Made by a program: the position numbers and the translations under genes. The notes under the pieces were generated by a model. That model made no database searches. It was not told where the DNA came from and saw only the letters and a program-made list of their open reading frames with translations. Positions 5,817 to 9,151 of a DNA stretch of 9,151 nt are shown here, one piece after another (position 1 is the stretch's first letter; every line of letters starts with the position of its first letter). Source of the stretch: Lachnospiraceae bacterium (GTDB lineage Bacteria; Bacillota; Clostridia; Lachnospirales; Lachnospiraceae); NCBI GenBank assembly GCA_017476305.1, contig JAFVAA010000051.1, forward strand, positions 1-9,151. Direction: 5' to 3'.

Positions 5817-5825
5817 GGAGGTGAT
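5817..5825 (+). promoter_or_regulatory. Ribosome site that fixes the HD-GYP start
   Basis: GGAGGTGAT at 5817-5825 is close to the full complement of the 16S rRNA tail, and the GGAGG core lies eight bases before ATG 5830. The in-frame GTG at 5791 has no such site. Confidence 0.75.
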
Positions 5826-5829
5826 TGGA

Positions 5830-7629
5830 ATGGTAAGCATACTTTATACAGTACAGATCATATGGATACTGATTCCGGTTAGCGGAATTCTTGCACTGCT
5901 CTACCGGAGGCGGCAGAGTGAAAATTCGATCCATCTGATGCTTACCAATATCGGCTGCCTGATCATGAACAGTGGCTATCTTCTGTTGCTGGATGCAGGT
6001 ACGAAAAGAGAGGCACTTCTTGCATTCCGGATCGAGTATCTTGGAAATGTGCTGTTCTACCTTTTCTTTGTGGTATTTTTGCTTTCTTACCTGAACCTTA
6101 AGGTGCCGATGCTCATGGTCTATGGATGGGCGGTCTTAGAGGGCGCAGTCTTTTTCGTTTACTGGAATGAAAGGCTGAAGGATATGTGGCTCGGCGGGCT
6201 GCTTACGGAAAAGATGGAGGAACTGGGAATCTATTATATTTCTGTAGGAAAGGATGTCCTCAACCAGATCCGGTACAGTATCCTGTGTACTGTCCTGCTT
6301 CTGGGGTTAGTGTACACAGTGAAGAAAATGGTGAAGACCAGATTGGACACCGAAAGGAAGAACCTGATGAAGCTAGCCGGTGCCCAGTTCGTCATCATCG
6401 TTTCCCTGATCGTGCAGCTGATGGTGCATCCGTTCATTGATGTGGTCCCGTTTTTTGCATCGGTCTCCATCCTTTCCATCATCATCGGGGTGATGAAGGA
6501 TGAATTCTATGGCGTGACTGATTCCGGACACGACTGGGCGTTTCAGCAGATGGAGGACGCATTCCTCATAGTAGACTATGAATACCGGTATCTGGATGCC
6601 AATGATAGCGCAAGGAATCTTTTTCCGGAGCTTGCCGGGATGGACAGGGATGAAAGGATATCCGGGGAGATCAGACAGATTTTTGCAGGATCTGGCGCAG
6701 AAATGATGCTGAATGGCAGATACTATGAAAAGAAGGTTACAGAGATCAGGCATAACAGGGACATCGTGGGTTTTGGAATCCTTTTACGGGATGTGACCAG
6801 GCAGAAACAGTATATGGAGCTTATGGACCGGTTTAATGAGCAGCTTCAGAAAGAGGTGGAGGAAAAGACGGAGCATATCCGTGTGGTTCAGGATTCCATC
6901 ATTACCGGGATGGCAAGCATGGTGGAAAGCAGGGATAACAGCACGGGAGGACATATCAGCAGGACCAGCCTTGTCATAAAGGAGTTCGCAGACAAGCTTT
7001 TGGAAAACAGGGAGAAGCTCCATATAGACAGGGAGTTTGTAGTGAACCTGGTCAAAGCGGCACCCATGCATGATCTGGGGAAAATAGCAGTGGACGATGT
7101 GATCCTAAGAAAACCGGGAAGGTTCACGGATGAGGAATTTGCAAAGATGAAAGCCCATGCTGCAGAAGGGGCAGAAATGGTGGGCAAAGTCCTTCAGGAA
7201 ATAGACGATGAGCGGTTCAAGAAAATCGCAGTCAATGTGGCACATTATCACCATGAACGATGGGACGGTTCCGGCTATCCGAACCGCATTTCGGGGGAAG
7301 AAATCCCGCTGGAAGCCAGGATCATGGCACTTGCCGATGTCTTTGATGCTCTGGTCAGCAAAAGGTGCTATAAAGATGCGTTCTCTTATGATGATGCGTT
7401 CCGGATCATAGAGGAAGGGCTTGGCACTTTTTCCGATGGTGATGGTGGATGTACCGTGGCGGATGGCAGTCGTGATGTTCGTGGGGATGAATTCGTTCTT
7501 AGGAATGTGCTTCCGGTTCAGCTCCGCGGAGGTTTTCATCGAAGACAGGAACCATGTGATTCCGCTGATGGTTTTCAGTTACGCGCTTTTTTCTGTCATT
7601 TCCTGCACGATGTACCGGTATGTCTATAG
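5830..7629 (+). pseudogene. 7TM-PAS-HD-GYP c-di-GMP phosphodiesterase, 3' end lost
   Basis: The protein from ATG 5830 has an N-terminal block of about seven membrane helices (residues about 1-230) of the type found before sensor kinases. A PAS-like domain follows (about 240-325; QMEDAFLIVDYEYRYLDAN), then a coiled-coil linker (DRFNEQLQKEVEEKTEHI) and an HD-GYP domain. Visible motifs are HDLGK (His414, Asp415), HYHHERWDGSGYP (GYP at 482-484) and IMALADVFDALVSKR. The family hydrolyses c-di-GMP. At EGLGT (residue 533, base 7428) the expected FDP-type ending fails; the remaining 66 residues to TGA 7627-7629 are an out-of-frame reading of the next gene. The metal and GYP motifs are complete, so partial activity cannot be ruled out, but the last helix of the domain is missing and replaced. 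Confidence 0.85.
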
Positions 7630-8137
7630 AAATTATGCATCGGAAAGGGAGCTCATGGAACTGTCGGAAACAGACCAGCTGACCAGGGTGCTGAACCGGA
7701 ACGGACTTCGTAAATTTCTGGATGCGGATGGGCAGAAAATTTTAATGGAACGGGAAACGCCGGTCTGCATCCTGATGCTCGATATCGATTTTTTTAAGAA
7801 GGTCAATGACACCTATGGCCACGATGCCGGAGACAGAATCTTAGTATTTATGGCAGAGACTATATGCTCCTGTGTGCGGGCATCCGACCATGTGGTCCGG
7901 TGGGGCGGGGAAGAATTCCTGCTCTTTTTGATGGATACGGAGCTGGAAAAGGGTCTGGAGGCAGCAGAACGGATACGGAGTGCCGTGGAACAGGCAGACA
8001 ATGGAATCTGTAAGATTACCGTATCCATAGGGGCGGCTGCGTATGACGGATATGATTATCATGCGGCTGTGAAGAAAGCAGATGAGGGGCTGTATTATGC
8101 AAAGGGGCATGGGAGAAACCAGATAGTAGTAAGATGA
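7421..8137 (+). pseudogene. GGDEF diguanylate cyclase, N-terminal membrane part truncated
   Basis: From about 7430 the second frame reads membrane helices (MAVVMFVGMNSFLGMCF; HVIPLMVFSYALFSVISCTM), a short linker and a complete GGDEF domain. Its motifs are TDQLTRVLNRNGL, LDIDFFKKVNDTYGHDAGD, active-site GGEEF at 7904-7918, and RASD five residues before it, the product-inhibition I-site. VSIGAA and the DEGLYYAKGHGRNQ end are also present. GGDEF enzymes make c-di-GMP from two GTP. Intact relatives have several more helices before this point; these are gone at the join with the HD-GYP gene. Possible starts are TTG 7421 or ATG 7436, neither with a well-spaced ribosome site, so expression is doubtful. 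The catalytic domain itself has no lesion. A GH3 gene follows after 21 bases. Confidence 0.82.
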
Positions 8138-8158
8138 GAGAAAGGAGAGTATCACATT

Positions 8159-9151
8159 ATGGAAAAGGAAAAAATTAAGGATTTCGTAAAACAGTTGACT
8201 TTAGAGGAAAAAGCAGGGCTCACATCCGGTGCGGACGGCTGGTTCACTAAGGCGGTGGAACGCCTGCATATACCGGCAGTGCGCACAAGTGATGGACCGG
8301 TAGGGCTGAGAAAAGTGGTAAATATCGCCCCGGACCAGTTAGGGGGAGAGAGTGAAAAGGCAGTATGTTTTCCGACCAGCTGCACCACGGCATCCAGCTT
8401 TGACAGGGAGCTTTTAAAGGAACTGGGGGAGACGCTGGGAAGGGAGAGCCAGGCACAGGGGGTGGATGTCCTTTTGGGACCGGGCGTGAACATGAAGCGT
8501 TCCCCGCTCTGTGGCAGGAACTTTGAATATATTTCGGAGGATCCGTATCTGGCAGGAGAGTTAGCGGCACAGTATGTGAAAGGGGTGCAGAGCCAGGGGG
8601 TCGGCACGAGCCTCAAGCATTTCTATGCGAACAACCAGGAGACCAGGCGGATGGATGTATCAGTGGAGATGGACGAGCGGACGATGCGTGAGATCTATCT
8701 TCCGGCATTTGAGAAGGTCGTAAAGGAGGCAAAGCCGTGGACGATCATGGCAAGCTACAATAAAGAGGATGGTGTTCATTCGACGGCGAATAAAGATCTG
8801 CTTACCGGTATCCTCAGGGAAGAATGGGGATATGAGGGGAGTGTCGTAAGTGACTGGGGTGCCACGCATGACAGGGCGAAAGCAGTAGAGGCAGGCTGTG
8901 ACCTCACGATGCCTGCGGAGGATACGGACCAGAAGATCGTGGAGGCAGTACAGGGCGGCATGCTTTCCGAGGATGCCCTGGATTTTTGCTGTGAACGGCT
9001 CTTAGAGCTTGTATTCCGCTGTGCGGAGAGCAGAAAGCAGGGGGTGGAGTTTGATTATGAGGGGGATCATGAAAAGGCGGCAAGGATGGCAGCGGAGAGC
9101 ATGGTGCTTTTGAAAAATGAGGATGGGATACTGCCGCTTTCCAAAGAAAAA
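8159..9151 (+). CDS. GH3 beta-glucosidase, 5' part (runs off the window)
   Basis: The ATG at 8159 follows AAAGGAG at 8141-8147 and opens 331 codons to the edge without stop. It begins the (alpha/beta)8 domain of glycoside hydrolase family 3: LTLEEKAGLTSGADGWFT near the start, RTSDGPVGLR with the substrate-binding aspartate, GPGVNMKRSPLCGRNFEYISEDP (about 107-129), then LKHFYANNQE. The nucleophile is Asp232 in VVSDWGATHD, and AAESMVLLKNEDGILPLS leads into the second domain. Full proteins have 700-800 residues, so over half is missing here. There is no signal peptide, so it acts in the cytoplasm on imported beta-linked oligosaccharides or glucosides. It lies 21 bases after the GGDEF gene and may share its transcript. 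The substrate cannot be fixed from this part. Confidence 0.95.
   Translation, partial: MEKEKIKDFVKQLTLEEKAGLTSGADGWFTKAVERLHIPAVRTSDGPVGLRKVVNIAPDQLGGESEKAVCFPTSCTTASSFDRELLKELGETLGRESQAQGVDVLLGPGVNMKRSPLCGRNFEYISEDPYLAGELAAQYVKGVQSQGVGTSLKHFYANNQETRRMDVSVEMDERTMREIYLPAFEKVVKEAKPWTIMASYNKEDGVHSTANKDLLTGILREEWGYEGSVVSDWGATHDRAKAVEAGCDLTMPAEDTDQKIVEAVQGGMLSEDALDFCCERLLELVFRCAESRKQGVEFDYEGDHEKAARMAAESMVLLKNEDGILPLSKEK

Noticed and set aside
5791..5829. GTG start adding 13 residues to the HD-GYP protein
   Set aside because: No ribosome site precedes it and the likely transcript begins near 5795. The ATG at 5830 has a near-perfect site.
7415..7440. Programmed frameshift between HD-GYP and GGDEF
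   Set aside because: The T5 run is not a canonical slippery heptamer in the reading frame. The missing HD-GYP end and missing cyclase helices show a deletion, not a designed overlap.
7105..7539. 144-codon minus-strand open frame
   Set aside because: It is antisense to the HD-GYP and GGDEF coding regions and has no recognisable domain.
8152..8616. 154-codon minus-strand open frame
   Set aside because: It lies wholly opposite the GH3 gene, which has clear catalytic motifs. Its residue pattern is that of a shadow frame and no ribosome site precedes it.

Overview
The window looks like chromosomal DNA from a Clostridia-type Firmicute, most probably a gut Lachnospiraceae. This rests on moderate GC, strong AGGAGG-type ribosome sites, tandem serine-recombinase remnants, and the gene set: secreted Big2-type esterase, DUF362 protein, 7TM-HD-GYP and GH3 beta-glucosidase. 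The assignment is by pattern recognition, not by search.

Layout. 1-73 is the 5' end of a minus-strand gene starting MRKYQKPIAEV. 74-350 has no gene but holds two adjacent long imperfect hairpins and a 14-base direct repeat. 351-770 is a scar of an integrative element: the tail of a WYL-type regulator, the tail of one serine recombinase and the first 28 codons of a second, all broken. 870-3805 is a run of decayed genes. It holds a flavodoxin without its N-terminal part, a secreted esterase split by a T8 frameshift, and a DUF362 protein with an amber stop. The DUF362 gene is then cut and joined in frame to the C-terminal part of a PF03773-type permease, which carries its own frameshift. 3806-4219 holds a 16-bp tandem repeat, a bidirectional terminator, a 29-codon minus-strand gene and a compact divergent promoter. 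4220-5592 is an intact AraC-type regulator followed by an NTF2/SnoaL-like protein, and the two promoters share a GTTTA-type direct repeat. A clear terminator follows. 5830-8137 is a 7TM-PAS-HD-GYP c-di-GMP phosphodiesterase cut short and joined out of frame to a GGDEF cyclase that has lost its N-terminus. 8159 to the window end is the start of a GH3 beta-glucosidase.

How it fits together. The most coherent intact unit is the AraC regulator with its NTF2-like neighbour, and possibly the divergent small gene. The most striking property of the window is a repeated pattern of decay: several gene pairs are joined through deletions that remove the end of one gene and the start of another, with three point lesions added. 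This suggests recent degeneration or deletion-prone DNA; assembly error is the main alternative. I did not find a convincing new defence or biosynthetic system.
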